DNA from: Pteria penguin
Lineage: Eukaryota > Mollusca > Bivalvia > Pterioida > Pteriidae
Assembly (NCBI GenBank): GCA_035048485.1
Contig: CM068587.1
Span: 40,299,842 to 40,363,841, forward strand
Reading direction: 5' to 3'
DNA length: 64,000 bases
A program made the position numbers and the translations under genes. Below are positions 12,604 to 22,520 of this stretch, one piece after another (position 1 is the stretch's first letter; every line of letters starts with the position of its first letter). The notes below the pieces were generated by a model. The model was not told where the DNA came from. It worked only from the letters and a program-made list of their open reading frames with translations, and did no database searches.

Positions 12604-14238
12604 AAAGATGATGGATGAATCCAAACCACAAATCCAAAAATCATGAAACCATAGGACATACAAAATCAGTGAAAATGAAAAACAAATGGAAAATAACAAA
12701 ATATGTCTACTTGAAGAGCATATGTCAACCCCTGTGATGGAGTGAGATCAGGTGCCCGGGGAGAGTGAGCATCTCCTGCTTGCTAGCAACACCCGTCACA
12801 TATACCCCGTAGAAAGAGTCAAATCGTGTGAATTCCATATGTATCTATATATGGAGAAGTCGAAGTAGGTAACCTTCTAGTATAGAAGGTGTCAAATCTG
12901 TGTAAAGTAATCGGAATCGGTCTCAGTCCAGAATATCATTTAAAAGTCTGGATAACGAGATATCATATGGAGTAATAAGAGTCTCGTAACGACCGTAGAA
13001 CTTCCTCAGTGACGATGCTAGTCTAGCACATATATAACCCTGGTTGAGCAGCTTAACTGAAAGTCGCCTAGCCCTCAGAACAAAGTCATTGTAATTTGAA
13101 CATGCTCTGGAATAACGTATTAACTGAGATATGAATACGCCGTATGCGGGCGATGATGGAATGTTGCTACTTATGAAAGGAAAGTTTGTGATAGTGAAAT
13201 TGAAATCGTCACGTTTGTCATAGAGTGAGGTGTTCAATTGACCATTAATGTCGAAAGACAACATAATATCTAAATACAAAGTAGAATTACTAGTTTCTGT
13301 GGTTTCTTTGACCTCCAGTTCACTTGGATAGATGATGCTAAGGTAATCCGCGAATGAAGGATTATTAATTGAAAGCAAGTCATCTATATATCTGTAAGTA
13401 AAATTGAAGCCAAGAGCCAATTGTTTTTTTCCTTGCGAAAGCAAAGACTGAATGAACTCAGCTTCGTATGAATAAAGGAATATGTCAGCCAGAAGCGGAG
13501 CACAGTTAGTGCCCATTGGAATGCCGACAATTTGTTGAAAAACCTTACCTCCAAACACCACAAAAATGTTATCGATAAGAAAGTTCAACATCTGAATGAC
13601 AGCTGTTTCAGTGTATTTATTTTTGGAATCAGAATTTTCCCTAACAAAGTAAGTTTTATCGTGGCCTATTACTATATATTTGAATTTGCGGCTTCCGTTT
13701 TTACTAATAAATGCATTTTGAATAATTTCCGCTAATCTGTCTTTTAATTTCTGATGAGGGATCGTTGTGTACAGAGTCGAAAAGTCAAAAGACTTGATGG
13801 AGTGAATTTTAGTAAAACTTTTTGATTTTAGATGTTCTAACAACTCTTTTGAATTTTTAAGGATCCACATTTGATTAATTCCACTTCTGGAATATACTGT
13901 TTCGCAATATCTATGAAGGCCAGATTTAATTTCTGATAATATTTTTGTGAGTAGCATCGATACAGATTTTGTGGAACACTTCGAAGAACCAGCGATAAAG
14001 CGTTGTTTGTACGGAGTTTTGTGCATTTTTGGAATACAGTACAAATATGGAAGTTCTAAATTCAATTTATTTGAGTCAATACCAAACGTATTGAGGACAG
14101 ATTTATGATTCTCGAGTACTTCCGAAACCGAAAAGTTCGTGAGAGTATAAGTAGGATTTCCTGGAGCTGACTTTAATCCTAATTCTTTCACTAGGCTGTC
14201 AAAGTAATATTTCTTACAAGTAAATGTATAATTATTAG
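12604..14238 (-). mobile_element. 5'-truncated Penelope-like retroelement nested in the LINE
   Basis: A foreign RT sits between two GAT tracts inside LINE ORF2. Its coding part (14,233-12,923) lacks the usual N-terminal segment. It is followed by a ~320-bp 3' region holding a motif (12,750-12,799) that recurs at 17,286-17,338 and 22,007-22,058. No GIY-YIG endonuclease domain is visible after the RT. The RT frame is intact, unlike the surrounding LINE RT, which suggests a younger insertion. Confidence 0.75.
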
Positions 14239-15688
14239 ATCTATCATCATCATCAGTATTATTATCAACATTAATACTATCATCATCATCAGTATTATTA
14301 TCAACATTAATACTATCATCATCATCAATATTATTATCAACATTAATACTATCATCATCATCAGTATTATCATCTACATTAATATTATCATCATCATCAG
14401 TATTATTATCAACATCAACATTAACATCATCATCAGTATTATTATCAACATTAATACTATCATCATCATCAGTATTATTATCAACATTAATACTATCATC
14501 ATCATCAGTATTATCATCTACATTAATATTATCATCATCATCAGTATTATTATCAACATTAATATTATCATCATCATCAGTATTATCATCTACATTAATA
14601 TTATCATCATCATCAGTATTATTATCAATATCAATACTATCATCATCATCAGTACCATTATCAACACTAATACTAACATCATCATCAGTATTATTATCAA
14701 CATTAATACTGTCATCATCATCATCATCAGTATTATCATCTACATTAATACTATCATCATCATCAGTATTAATATCAACACTAATACTATCATCATCATC
14801 AGTATTATGATCAACATTATTAGCAACATTAGCTGTCACATCGTTATTTTCTTCATTTTTACAAAAGGCTTTTATAATATTTTTAATCACTGAGCGATAT
14901 TCGGGTTCTAACAATAAAGACGTATTTAATTTCCAGAAACCGTTACCACGGACATTAAGGGTAGGTCTAAAAGTTGCGACGAGAGCGCGGTGATCTGATG
15001 ATCTTTTATCGTCTACCTTAGGCGACTGTCTACATATGATATTTATCATTTGTGTAAACATATCCTCGTGAGTAAAAATGTAATCTATTCGACTTTTTGG
15101 TATATTATTACCATCACACCAGGTATTACCAGTCCAATCTGGGGGTTTTTTTTCTTTCCAACAATCAATTAATTCAAATTGTTCTAAAATATTTTTTAAA
15201 ATTGATGCACTTTTGTCATGATTTATACCAGAAATAACACAGTTAAAATCTCCACACATCACAATATTACACGTATTGTCAGCATGTTTAGCAATCCATG
15301 CTTTTAAACCTTTAAAAAAATGTATTCTTTCTTGAACAGTGTTTGGGGCATACACGTTCACAATTGTATAAGTTTTATCTTCATAAATGAAATTTACCAA
15401 TAGTTTTCTACCATCAATCGATCGATGAGTACTTGTAATATTTATGTCTACATTTGATATAAATAATATTGAGACACCTCTACTGAATACTGAATCTGAA
15501 AAGGCATGTACTGATGTACCATGCCATCTGGAATCGTATATAGATTGTTGAGGTTCTACATAGTGTGTTTCCTGTAAACAAATTATATCTTTTTTGGTTG
15601 CATGCAACCAGTCATATAAAGTTACTCTTTTTTCATATCTATTTAAACCCCTAGCATTAAGAGAAACAATTTTCAATTCGTCCGTCAT
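12923..15688 (-). CDS. Chimeric ORF: LINE APE endonuclease, acidic repeat, Penelope-type RT
   Basis: An uninterrupted 921-codon frame. Residues 1-240 are an APE-type LINE endonuclease with its active-site set: N11 in SLNARG, E40 in QETH, NVYAPN 111-116, D147 and N149 in GDFN, D202 in RIDYIF, and S231-D232-H233. Residues ~291-482 are about 16 copies of a ~12-residue acidic unit (NTDDDDSINVDN type) encoded by a GAT tract. Residues ~486-921 are an RT with CIPKMHK (551-557), FDFSTLYT (634-641), GIPMGTNCAPLLAD (722-735) and the catalytic YIDD (767-770), features of the Penelope-like family. The start is 70 nt after the NADAR ORF, where LINE ORF2 begins. Most likely this is a fortuitous in-frame insertion. 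Expression as one protein is unknown. Confidence 0.85.
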   Translation of the reverse strand: MTDELKIVSLNARGLNRYEKRVTLYDWLHATKKDIICLQETHYVEPQQSIYDSRWHGTSVHAFSDSVFSRGVSILFISNVDINITSTHRSIDGRKLLVNFIYEDKTYTIVNVYAPNTVQERIHFFKGLKAWIAKHADNTCNIVMCGDFNCVISGINHDKSASILKNILEQFELIDCWKEKKPPDWTGNTWCDGNNIPKSRIDYIFTHEDMFTQMINIICRQSPKVDDKRSSDHRALVATFRPTLNVRGNGFWKLNTSLLLEPEYRSVIKNIIKAFCKNEENNDVTANVANNVDHNTDDDDSISVDINTDDDDSINVDDNTDDDDDDSINVDNNTDDDVSISVDNGTDDDDSIDIDNNTDDDDNINVDDNTDDDDNINVDNNTDDDDNINVDDNTDDDDSINVDNNTDDDDSINVDNNTDDDVNVDVDNNTDDDDNINVDDNTDDDDSINVDNNIDDDDSINVDNNTDDDDSINVDNNTDDDDRSNNYTFTCKKYYFDSLVKELGLKSAPGNPTYTLTNFSVSEVLENHKSVLNTFGIDSNKLNLELPYLYCIPKMHKTPYKQRFIAGSSKCSTKSVSMLLTKILSEIKSGLHRYCETVYSRSGINQMWILKNSKELLEHLKSKSFTKIHSIKSFDFSTLYTTIPHQKLKDRLAEIIQNAFISKNGSRKFKYIVIGHDKTYFVRENSDSKNKYTETAVIQMLNFLIDNIFVVFGGKVFQQIVGIPMGTNCAPLLADIFLYSYEAEFIQSLLSQGKKQLALGFNFTYRYIDDLLSINNPSFADYLSIIYPSELEVKETTETSNSTLYLDIMLSFDINGQLNTSLYDKRDDFNFTITNFPFISSNIPSSPAYGVFISQLIRYSRACSNYNDFVLRARRLSVKLLNQGYICARLASSLRKFYGRYETLITPYDISLSRLLNDILD
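14239..14850 (-). repeat. GAT/ATC tract with 36-bp higher-order units
   Basis: About 600 bp of plus-strand ATC/ATT triplets organised in roughly 36-bp units, each encoding a 12-residue acidic block on the minus strand. Unit variants alternate (SINVDNN, NINVDDN). The tract lies between the LINE endonuclease and the Penelope-type RT and stays in frame with both. Confidence 0.9.
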
Positions 15689-15758
15689 AATACACAGTAA
15701 AGTTTGTAATATTACTCACATGTCCGAGGATGTTCACGGGACAGCACTTAATATATAT

Positions 15759-16418
15759 CTATTGATTTGGTTTGGTCTTTCGGGTACCTGACGGACCTTT
15801 AATATAGTTGTCGAGGTGTTGCTGACTGTTTTCACTTATTCCTCGAGTTCGTTTTCTGTACTTTATTGTTACAAGTTTAATGAGTTCGCCCATGTTGTTA
15901 CCTCCGGGCCAGCTGTCGGGCTTTGTGTGTAGTGCGCCCTGCATGTCGATTCCCGTTCCCCAAAAGCTATCAAAAGTGGCTTCGGCAAAGAGGGTTTTCA
16001 CTGAGGATTTTTCAATTTTTTCGTGGAACACGTCACACTGCTCAGCTTTTAAATTAAGCAGATCTTCCATGATTTTTAGCCGCTCTCCGACCCATTCTAA
16101 GGAAGCAGAAACAGAGTTACCAATCCGTTCAGCGTCTATGGCTGTTTGGGCGTTGCGGATTTTATCGGCGGCAATCACATCTCCACACCTCAGCGCTTTG
16201 GTAAGTTGGAAAGCATGTTCCACAGAACGGTGTACCTCTCCGAATGCCTTGATTTCCGATGGAAAGAAGTTCGATAAAGGATTTTCCTTTCCTTGGAACG
16301 CTGTAACGCACTTGTTTTTTTCATAATGATCACAAGATTCAGATCCAGGTTCATGGTCGGGTTTATGACATACTCTGCAACATTTTTCGTTTTGACAGTC
16401 TCTTGCAAAATGATGCAA
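15759..16418 (-). CDS. LINE ORF1 fragment: CCHC zinc knuckles plus NADAR (YbiA-like) domain
   Basis: A 219-residue frame, 5'-truncated. Residues 3-8 (HFARDC) are the end of one zinc knuckle, and C14, C17, H22 and C29 form a second. Residues ~40-187 match the NADAR fold: NPLSNFFP (46-53), the glutamate in VEHAFQ (E67), FWGTG (152-156) and NNMGEL (174-179), the conserved motif set of YbiA-like N-glycosidases. Members act on ADP-ribosylated guanine or on riboflavin-pathway intermediates. The ORF lies inside the LINE's target-site duplication, on the same strand, 70 nt upstream of the endonuclease ORF, so it is ORF1 of the element rather than a host gene. The ATG used lies at the truncation point, so the natural start is missing. 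The zinc knuckles suggest RNA binding. The NADAR activity is inferred. Confidence 0.85.
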   Translation of the reverse strand: MHHFARDCQNEKCCRVCHKPDHEPGSESCDHYEKNKCVTAFQGKENPLSNFFPSEIKAFGEVHRSVEHAFQLTKALRCGDVIAADKIRNAQTAIDAERIGNSVSASLEWVGERLKIMEDLLNLKAEQCDVFHEKIEKSSVKTLFAEATFDSFWGTGIDMQGALHTKPDSWPGGNNMGELIKLVTIKYRKRTRGISENSQQHLDNYIKGPSGTRKTKPNQ

Positions 16419-16427
16419 GAGACTGTC
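16394..16427. repeat. Fold-back inverted repeat at the LINE 5' truncation point
   Basis: GACAGTCTCTTGCA (16,394-16,407) and TGCAAGAGACTGTC (16,414-16,427) are perfect reverse complements around a 6-base loop. The inner arm is ORF1 coding sequence. The outer arm abuts and overlaps the target-site duplication by 3 bases, so the 5' end appears to have folded back and copied itself during integration. Confidence 0.9.
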
Positions 16428-16437
16428 AGTGTTTACC
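16425..16437 (+). repeat. LINE target-site duplication, right copy
   Basis: GTCAGTGTTTACC, identical to 9,362-9,374. The next two bases (TT) also match. Confidence 0.9.
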
Positions 16438-16439
16438 TT

Positions 16440-17285
16440 GAAATTCGCTCCGTACCACGGTTCACTTACCGAGATAAGCTACAGAGTTAAGTTTATATCA
16501 CAAGGATACGAAAACCACGTTTGAAGTCTACATTCCGCTAATTTTATGGTCACTGTAAAGACCTTTTTGTGTTTATCTTAAATTAGCATTCACAACTAAA
16601 ATTTGAAATAGCAGTTATTTTGTTCCAACCGTATTTTTCTTACTCCGAAGTGTCAATTATGAGCTGCATTTTGAAAACAACTGAACTGTGCATAATTCAA
16701 ATTAACTAAATTATATCAGCTTTTCCATCAGCTATTGTATTAGGTTACCATTCAAATTTCTGACAGTTTCCAACACCTCTGCTTCTCCAAAGAATGAGAA
16801 AATATATTTTTTTGGTTTTGGACAACCGTCTCAAAAACATGCCCGGCCCATTACAATATCCTTTTAACACTTAATGATTGTCATGCCAAATTGATATTCA
16901 TACATACACCTATCATCATCATGATTCTCGCAGATGCCACTTTACATCCCAGTCTTTCTTATTTGAGCTGATGTTTACACGTGAACATGATCTGGGTGTT
17001 ATGGTCAAACGTGTCCTCTGCCTGACTTTTATTCCGCAGTAACGTCGAAAGGATCCATTTTGTAATAAAATGTCACGTAAACATCGTCAGCAGAACTACA
17101 ATTTCCGGTACTTTCAGTTCCACTTTCTCTTATCTATCAGGGATTTTACTACTTGAATAAACGCGGCATTTCAGGGGCGTTTATTACAGATTATACTGTA
17201 TGGTATTTACAATGAACTACAATGAAATATTTAAAACTATCAACTGAACATCACGAGAATCTCAGATAATATAACATCGCGCTGG
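16440..17285. other. AT-rich DNA, no gene recognised
   Basis: Only chance ORFs. No structure seen. Confidence 0.4.
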
Positions 17286-17338
17286 ACGTGACCGGTCGGC
17301 AGGGGATGTTTACTCCTCCATGGCACCTGGTTGGTCAC
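17286..17338 (+). repeat. Penelope-type 3' motif relic
   Basis: GTGACCGG, then GCAGGGGATGTTTACTCCTC and GGCACCTGGT. In the coding orientation of the nested RT, the motif at 12,799-12,750 reads GTGACGGG, GCAGGAGATGCTCACTC and GGGCACCTGAT. The spacing and order are the same, so this looks like a detached 3' end of the same element family. Confidence 0.55.
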
Positions 17339-17929
17339 TCAATATAATATAAACATGAATATTGTCAATCAAAAGGCTCAGCATGCTCTGTATTTGAATT
17401 CATCTTCAGTGTACTTTTAAGTTAGAATCACTGACTTTTAAACAATATAATTGTAAACTATGTAACATATGATAAGCCATCACGGTATAGCGGTATCTAT
17501 ATCTTCAAGAAGCTTTCCTTGTGAAGAAACACTTATCCATATTGATAAAGAGTCTATCTTTCAGTACATCATTAGGGAAAGTATTGTAAAACGTAGAAAA
17601 TAAAAGGATTTCATATATTTTAATACTTGAAAAATTCTGAAACTATAAGATTTCTTAAAGGTCTCTTGAGATTTAACATATCCAAAACTGATTAACAGCA
17701 CTTCTCGAGTAGATTATATCCGCATATTTAGTAAGTTTCTAACAAGTGACTGGGTGGTACAAACACCTGTAACATATTGCCCCGTCCATGGAAGTATCTC
17801 GTCCTCGACGTATGGAGTTTGATTGAGCTTTTTCTAGCCAGGATTTGTTATACGTATTATATTTACTACAACACCTCATACTCACAAAAATGCCATAATA
17901 CAATAATGAAAATAATTCTAGTAATAAAT

Positions 17930-18051
<122 letters not shown>

Positions 18052-18657
18052 AATGGAAGCTTAAACTTGAAGATGAGATTGTTCCGATTTCATAATCATT
18101 GTTGTCGAATTGTCTTTGACTGAATTGTATACTAAATCAGTTGTCTAAAATTTTCAAAACAAGACAACTCTGTATAATTATTTCATTGAGGAAAAAATGG
18201 CAACGGAAGTTCGCTAAAACATATGCATGTCTCTGATAATTAAACAATAAATATTAGAAACACTTACATTGGAACAAAGGTTGATGCCTATATCCAGAAT
18301 AAATATTTTTACATTATATGTTGTGATTGACTTCGAACTGCGTTGATACGCCTTCCGAAAAAGCATAATTTTATAGTGAACTACATTTTGATCGAAACAT
18401 CTTCTTCAACATGATGTTAGACGACTCGACCAGTAATATTTGGTTATTTCATTCAAAGACGATAAGAAAGTCAGAGGCAGCATTTTGTTGATATCGGTAA
18501 GTGAAAATAAGACACGACTAGATCTGAGGGATAAAGTTCAATATAATCATCAACAGGAAGCACAATGTATACATTCTGTAATAAGGATCCTATAATGTAT
18601 CAACGTCATACTATTGCCATGATGAGGATTCTATATTCACAGAATTTGAACTTTGTT

Positions 18658-19145
18658 CAGTAGTTAATCTCTTTTGAGATTCTTGCACGTGGCTGTTTAA
18701 TTATGCTGTCATTTACTATTGCCAGTGGCATTAGATCTAGTAAACGACAGCATACAGGTTGTGTATAAGTTCAAATCGAGGTAAAATACCTTGATCGGGG
18801 TATCAAAATTCTTATCAAAAGTATGATTACTTCTAAATTTCAAATAAGTAATAACAAGTCGCATCACATCACTAAAAGTGTAGAACTTTTATATAAGGCC
18901 TCTTGTTCTAATCCTTACTAGATCTGAGAAAATGAATGTCAAAAATCTCTTGTGGTATTACATTCTGTTTCTTAGATCTGGTAAAGATTAGAACATAAGT
19001 TTTGTGTAAAAATTCTTCCACTTTTTGATACCCTGATCAGGGTTTTTTACCTCGATCAGGGTATATACCCTGATTTGAACCTATACCCAACCTGGCATAA
19101 TTAAACAGCCACGTGCAAGAATCTCAAAAGAGGTTATACAGTAGT
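18658..19145. mobile_element. Long fold-back (palindromic) DNA element
   Basis: Outer arms ATCTCTTTTGAGATTCTTGC / CAAGAATCTCAAAAGAGGTT, then GTGGCTGTTTAATTATGC, then GAGGTAAAATACC and GATCGGGGTATCAAAA, and inner AATCCTTACTAGATCTGAGAA, all have near reverse-complement partners on the right. Almost the whole 490 bp is an imperfect palindrome centred near 18,945. CAGTAGT flanks it at 18,658-18,664 and 19,139-19,145, a likely target-site duplication. There is no coding capacity. Confidence 0.8.
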
Positions 19146-19189
19146 ACCAAGTCATGATATTGGGGGAGGGGGTGGTTATTGATGATATA

Positions 19190-19320
19190 TGTTTTGTGGT
19201 AACATATGCCATGATGTGGCTAACCATTATAACAATAGGAAAGGTAAAAACTATGGTCAGGTTGGGATTTAAACTCAAGATCTCCTGCTAAACCTTCTGG
19301 TTATGAACTACCTGGGTCAA
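19190..19320 (-). repeat. tRNA-headed SINE relic
   Basis: On the minus strand: CCCAGGTAGTTCATAACC (A-box-like) and later GATCTTGAGTTTAAATCCC (B-box-like). The rest is too diverged to assign. Confidence 0.4.
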
Positions 19321-19359
19321 CAATCAAGTGTCAAGCTCCTCTGTTGCACTCTCTAGTAT

Positions 19360-20380
19360 GGTGATTACTAGTATACAAATTACATATATAACAACCTTCA
19401 CAGACACAGGTGCAGCTTGCCATCTCAGGTGGAGCACATCCTTTCCAAACAAACATAGCAGCTGCTGGACATTTACTCATTCCTGACGCCGACGCAACAC
19501 AAACTTTACAAATGCAGCACACCTTCCTATAACATGCTTTATAAGCCGGTGTGGCCTAGTGGATAAGGTAAGATCCATTACTGCTTCGGGTGGGTCCATT
19601 GCAAAGGTCTAAATTTGTATGCAATGCATCAGGCAGATGCTGCCACCATGTACATGAAATGATTGTGGAGTGACGTAAAACAGATGCAGCACACCCTCTC
19701 ATAACATAAATTACAATATAAGCACCTCTTCTTATATTAAACTTTACAGATGCAGCACACCCTGTTATAACATACTTAAAATATACAGCACACCTTCTCA
19801 TAAAATGAATTATAGTTGAAGCACATCCTCCTATAACATTTTTCATGCACATGACTCCCTTTCTAAATATAAATTACAATAAGCACCTCCTCTTATAACA
19901 CACTTTACAGATGCAGCACATCCTCTTATAACATACCAAACAGATGCAGCACACCCTTTCATAACATAAATTACAGTTGAAGCACACCCTCCTATAATAC
20001 TTTTCATGTGCATAACACCCTCTCATAACATAAATTACAATAAGCACCTCCTTTTATAAGAAACTTTACAGATGCAGCACATCTTCTTGTAACATAGATT
20101 ACAGTTGGAGCACACCCTCTCACAACAAACTTTACAGATGTAGCACCCCCTCCTACAGCAAACTTTACAGGTGCATGACACTCTCAGAACATAAATTACA
20201 GATGAAGCACACCCTCTTTCAACTTTTCACATGTGCATGACACCCTCTCACAAGATAAATGACAGATGCAGCACACTCTCTTTTAACAAACCTTACAGGT
20301 GGAATGCCCCCTCACGTGCAGCATATCTTCTCATAACAAACATTACAGGTGTAGTATATCTTCTTGTAACAAAATTTGTA
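19360..20380. repeat. Degenerate ~30-bp minisatellite (CAGCACACC type)
   Basis: A recurring phrase, TTACAGATGCAGCACACCCTCTYATAACA with many variants, is spaced roughly 29-40 bp across about 1 kb. A short stray piece lies near 21,395-21,450 (AACATTACCAGTGCAGCAC). The SINE-like copy at 19,543-19,682 interrupts the array. Confidence 0.75.
19543..19682 (+). repeat. Internally deleted tRNA-headed SINE
   Basis: Starts AAGCCGGTGTGGCCTAGTGG, the same head as the SINE at 42,081-42,353 read on its own strand. It then jumps to the tail part (GGGTCCATTGCAAAGGTC, CATCAGGCAGATGC, GGAGTGACGTAAAAC). The middle of the element is missing. Confidence 0.7.
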
Positions 20381-20399
20381 GTACATGTGAATCATATCA

Positions 20400-21289
20400 A
20401 TTTAACACATTGTAAGGTAATTATCTCTCCTAGCAGAGGGGTATTTGACCTTGAATAGGATGTAATATGTGGTGGGCATGGTGTGGCCTGCAATGGGCAT
20501 GCATTGTTTTGGATGTGGGGAATGTTTGTGCCTGGTGGAGGATCCAAATACCGTAACAAATGTGAAAAGTTTCTCTGCCGGGTATGAATGTCTCTCAGAC
20601 TGACAAATAACATGGTTGTAGGTGATGGCATGTCTACTGTACGTCACGGTTGATATGTGGTGACACAAGGAACTTGTTATTAGACATATTTCAAGGGGGA
20701 GTGGCTCTCTGCTAACTGAAGTATTATTTCTCCACACATTCAAGTACAATTAGGCCTACCTTGAAGGCGCAGTGATTTCTATATATGGATCATCTGCTTA
20801 ATAGTGCTTAAAGGGGTCACTATTCAACTTCCCCACCCTCTATGATTTCTTATACAATAAACTTCTGTATGGGGGTCTCCTGTCTATGGAGGTCACTTTC
20901 GTTTTCTCCCTTACATGTCTTTTGTACAAAGGCTTGACTGTATATAAATGTAAAGATACATGTAACTTTAGTCATAAACACAAATATTCTAAAAAACTTC
21001 AGTGTACCTTACAGTACAAAATTTATTGTAAAGGTAAAATATATGTAATTAAAATATTGTACTGAATTTATTTATTAATTGTAAATGTGAAGCATATTTA
21101 ATTAAAACATTGTACTGAATTTATCGCACTTACCAAAGGGTCATTCCCCATTCAATAATTTTTGTGTTTACTTCCCAAACTCACAATATAAATGCATAGT
21201 ATAGAGATCATTATATGTTTATATGTTGTGTAAATGTGTGTATGAAAGTTGTCATCTTGTGTTTTTGTCCATTAAGACATTATGCTATT

Positions 21290-21330
<41 letters not shown>

Positions 21331-21768
21331 TGATACTATCTTTGTGCATCATGTCTGTAAAAATACAATAAATTATATATACAAAACAATATATATCTTC
21401 TTGTAACAAACATTACCAGTGCAGCACTTCCTCTCATCACAAATTTTACATGGGGAGAATACCCTCCATACTCTTTGTAATTTTAAAGAATTTTTATAAA
21501 ACTTTGCCATTTGTGTGTATTTAATGTAAAAATAAACCCACAAAATACACGTTCCATTAAAATTTCCAAACAAAGATACCAGTTGTAATAGCCTATTTGG
21601 TTGGAAATCTGCATAATGGACTGAGGGTTCTAGGTCCATATACCTGTTACAGATAGTTAGCAATGTTTGTATTGAAACCATTTTGAGTCTAGAACTTCAA
21701 ATTGAAAACTTTAAAACCTTTAATATTGTACAGTTAATCTTGCTACTTAAGCTGATGACTTTTATTAA
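20400..21768. other. Non-coding DNA with an AT microsatellite
   Basis: (AT)n at about 21,290-21,328. Only chance ORFs otherwise. Confidence 0.45.
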
Positions 21769-21842
21769 GCCAATGTGCCACATGGGGCATTACATCTTGT
21801 AAAGTAGGTTCAAGTCCTACCTTGGCAAAATTGTCAAAAGCT
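21769..21842 (+). repeat. tRNA-like SINE-head sequence, copy 1
   Basis: AAGCCAATGTGCC, GGGGCATTACATC, TGTAAAGTAGGTTCAA and CCTTGGC are arranged like the T-arm half of a tRNA (B-box-like GGTTCAAGTCC). The same sequence is inverted at 23,568-23,640. Not a functional tRNA gene: no proper A box or acceptor pairing was found. Confidence 0.5.
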
Positions 21843-22006
21843 TAAAAAGAGGAAGATCAGATTTTTGTAAATCAGAACTTTATATGAGAAAAATGGCCAT
21901 AGAATAAACAGCGTGTATGTATAGTGCACACTTCAAAGTATTAAAACAACGAAGAAGTACCAAATGGTTAACCACCATGGAATAAATGGACAATATCATA
22001 TTCTGA

Positions 22007-22058
22007 CAAGTGCACGGGAGAAGTAAGCATCCCCTGCTTGCATGAAACACCCATCACA
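22007..22058 (-). repeat. Penelope-type 3' motif relic
   Basis: GTGCACGGGAGAAGTAAGCATC, CCCTGCTTGCATGAAACACCCATCAC matches the plus-strand motif at 12,750-12,799 (CATCTCCTGCTTGCTAGCAACACCCGTCAC) in the same orientation. Confidence 0.6.
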
Positions 22059-22274
22059 AAAGTCCTGCAATAGCTCTTTAAGTTCAGGAAGTAAGTACAT
22101 ATATATACACAAATAAGCACATAAAAGAGACAAGGGCAAAAGAATTTTTATTCAATGACTTCTCATGAACCAACTGAAGAATAAGATATGTAAATGTTTA
22201 GCAAAAACTTTGCAAGGAACACAAGAAATAATATTTTTTAGGAAAGTTTCACAACACTACTGTGGACTCTGTAC

Positions 22275-22520
22275 TGGTTGTGAACCAAGCACACTGCTGA
22301 ATGAGCTTCATGGCATATCAACTTGAGCATGCTACTGAATGAGTAACACGGCATATCAGCTGCAAACCAAGCACACTGCTGAATGAGCTACGTGGCATTT
22401 TGGCTGTAACTATACTCGCTTGCTGTTAAACGAGGACGTATGAGACAAGGATGCAGCTGAATGAGCTACATGGGGTATCAGCTGTAAACCAAACATGATA
22501 CAGAATGAACTTCATGGGCA
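22275..22520 (+). repeat. Degenerate ~55-65-bp tandem repeat
   Basis: AACCAAGCACACTGCTGAATGAGCT and CATGGCATATCAGCTG recur four to five times with drift. No coding meaning seen. Confidence 0.7.

Larger units (their letters stand above)
9375..16424 (-). mobile_element. L1/Tx1-like LINE, 5'-truncated, carrying a nested insertion
   Basis: The element is bounded by a 13-bp duplication (9,362-9,374 and 16,425-16,437). On the minus strand it reads: truncated ORF1 (CCHC plus NADAR), a 70-nt gap, ORF2 endonuclease, a nested acidic repeat with a Penelope-type RT, then the broken LINE RT, a CCHC-like zinc finger and an A-rich tail (plus-strand T run 9,375-9,414). APE-type endonuclease, a QHADD RT box, C-terminal CPYC...H...C and a poly(A) tail place it near the L1/Tx1 group. 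Several frameshifts lie in the RT part, so the copy is dead. Its 5' end stops inside ORF1 at a fold-back inverted repeat. Confidence 0.9.

Noticed and set aside
12419..12699. Isoleucine- or methionine-rich frames across the ATC tract
   Set aside because: Translations of a trinucleotide repeat in other frames, not proteins.
15880..16326. 148-codon plus-strand frame
   Set aside because: Antisense shadow of the NADAR ORF.
17480..17660. An antisense RT remnant next to the 17,286 motif
   Set aside because: A weak match to the region encoding FDFSTLYT needed gaps and is in the wrong orientation relative to the 3' motif. Likely chance in AT-rich DNA.
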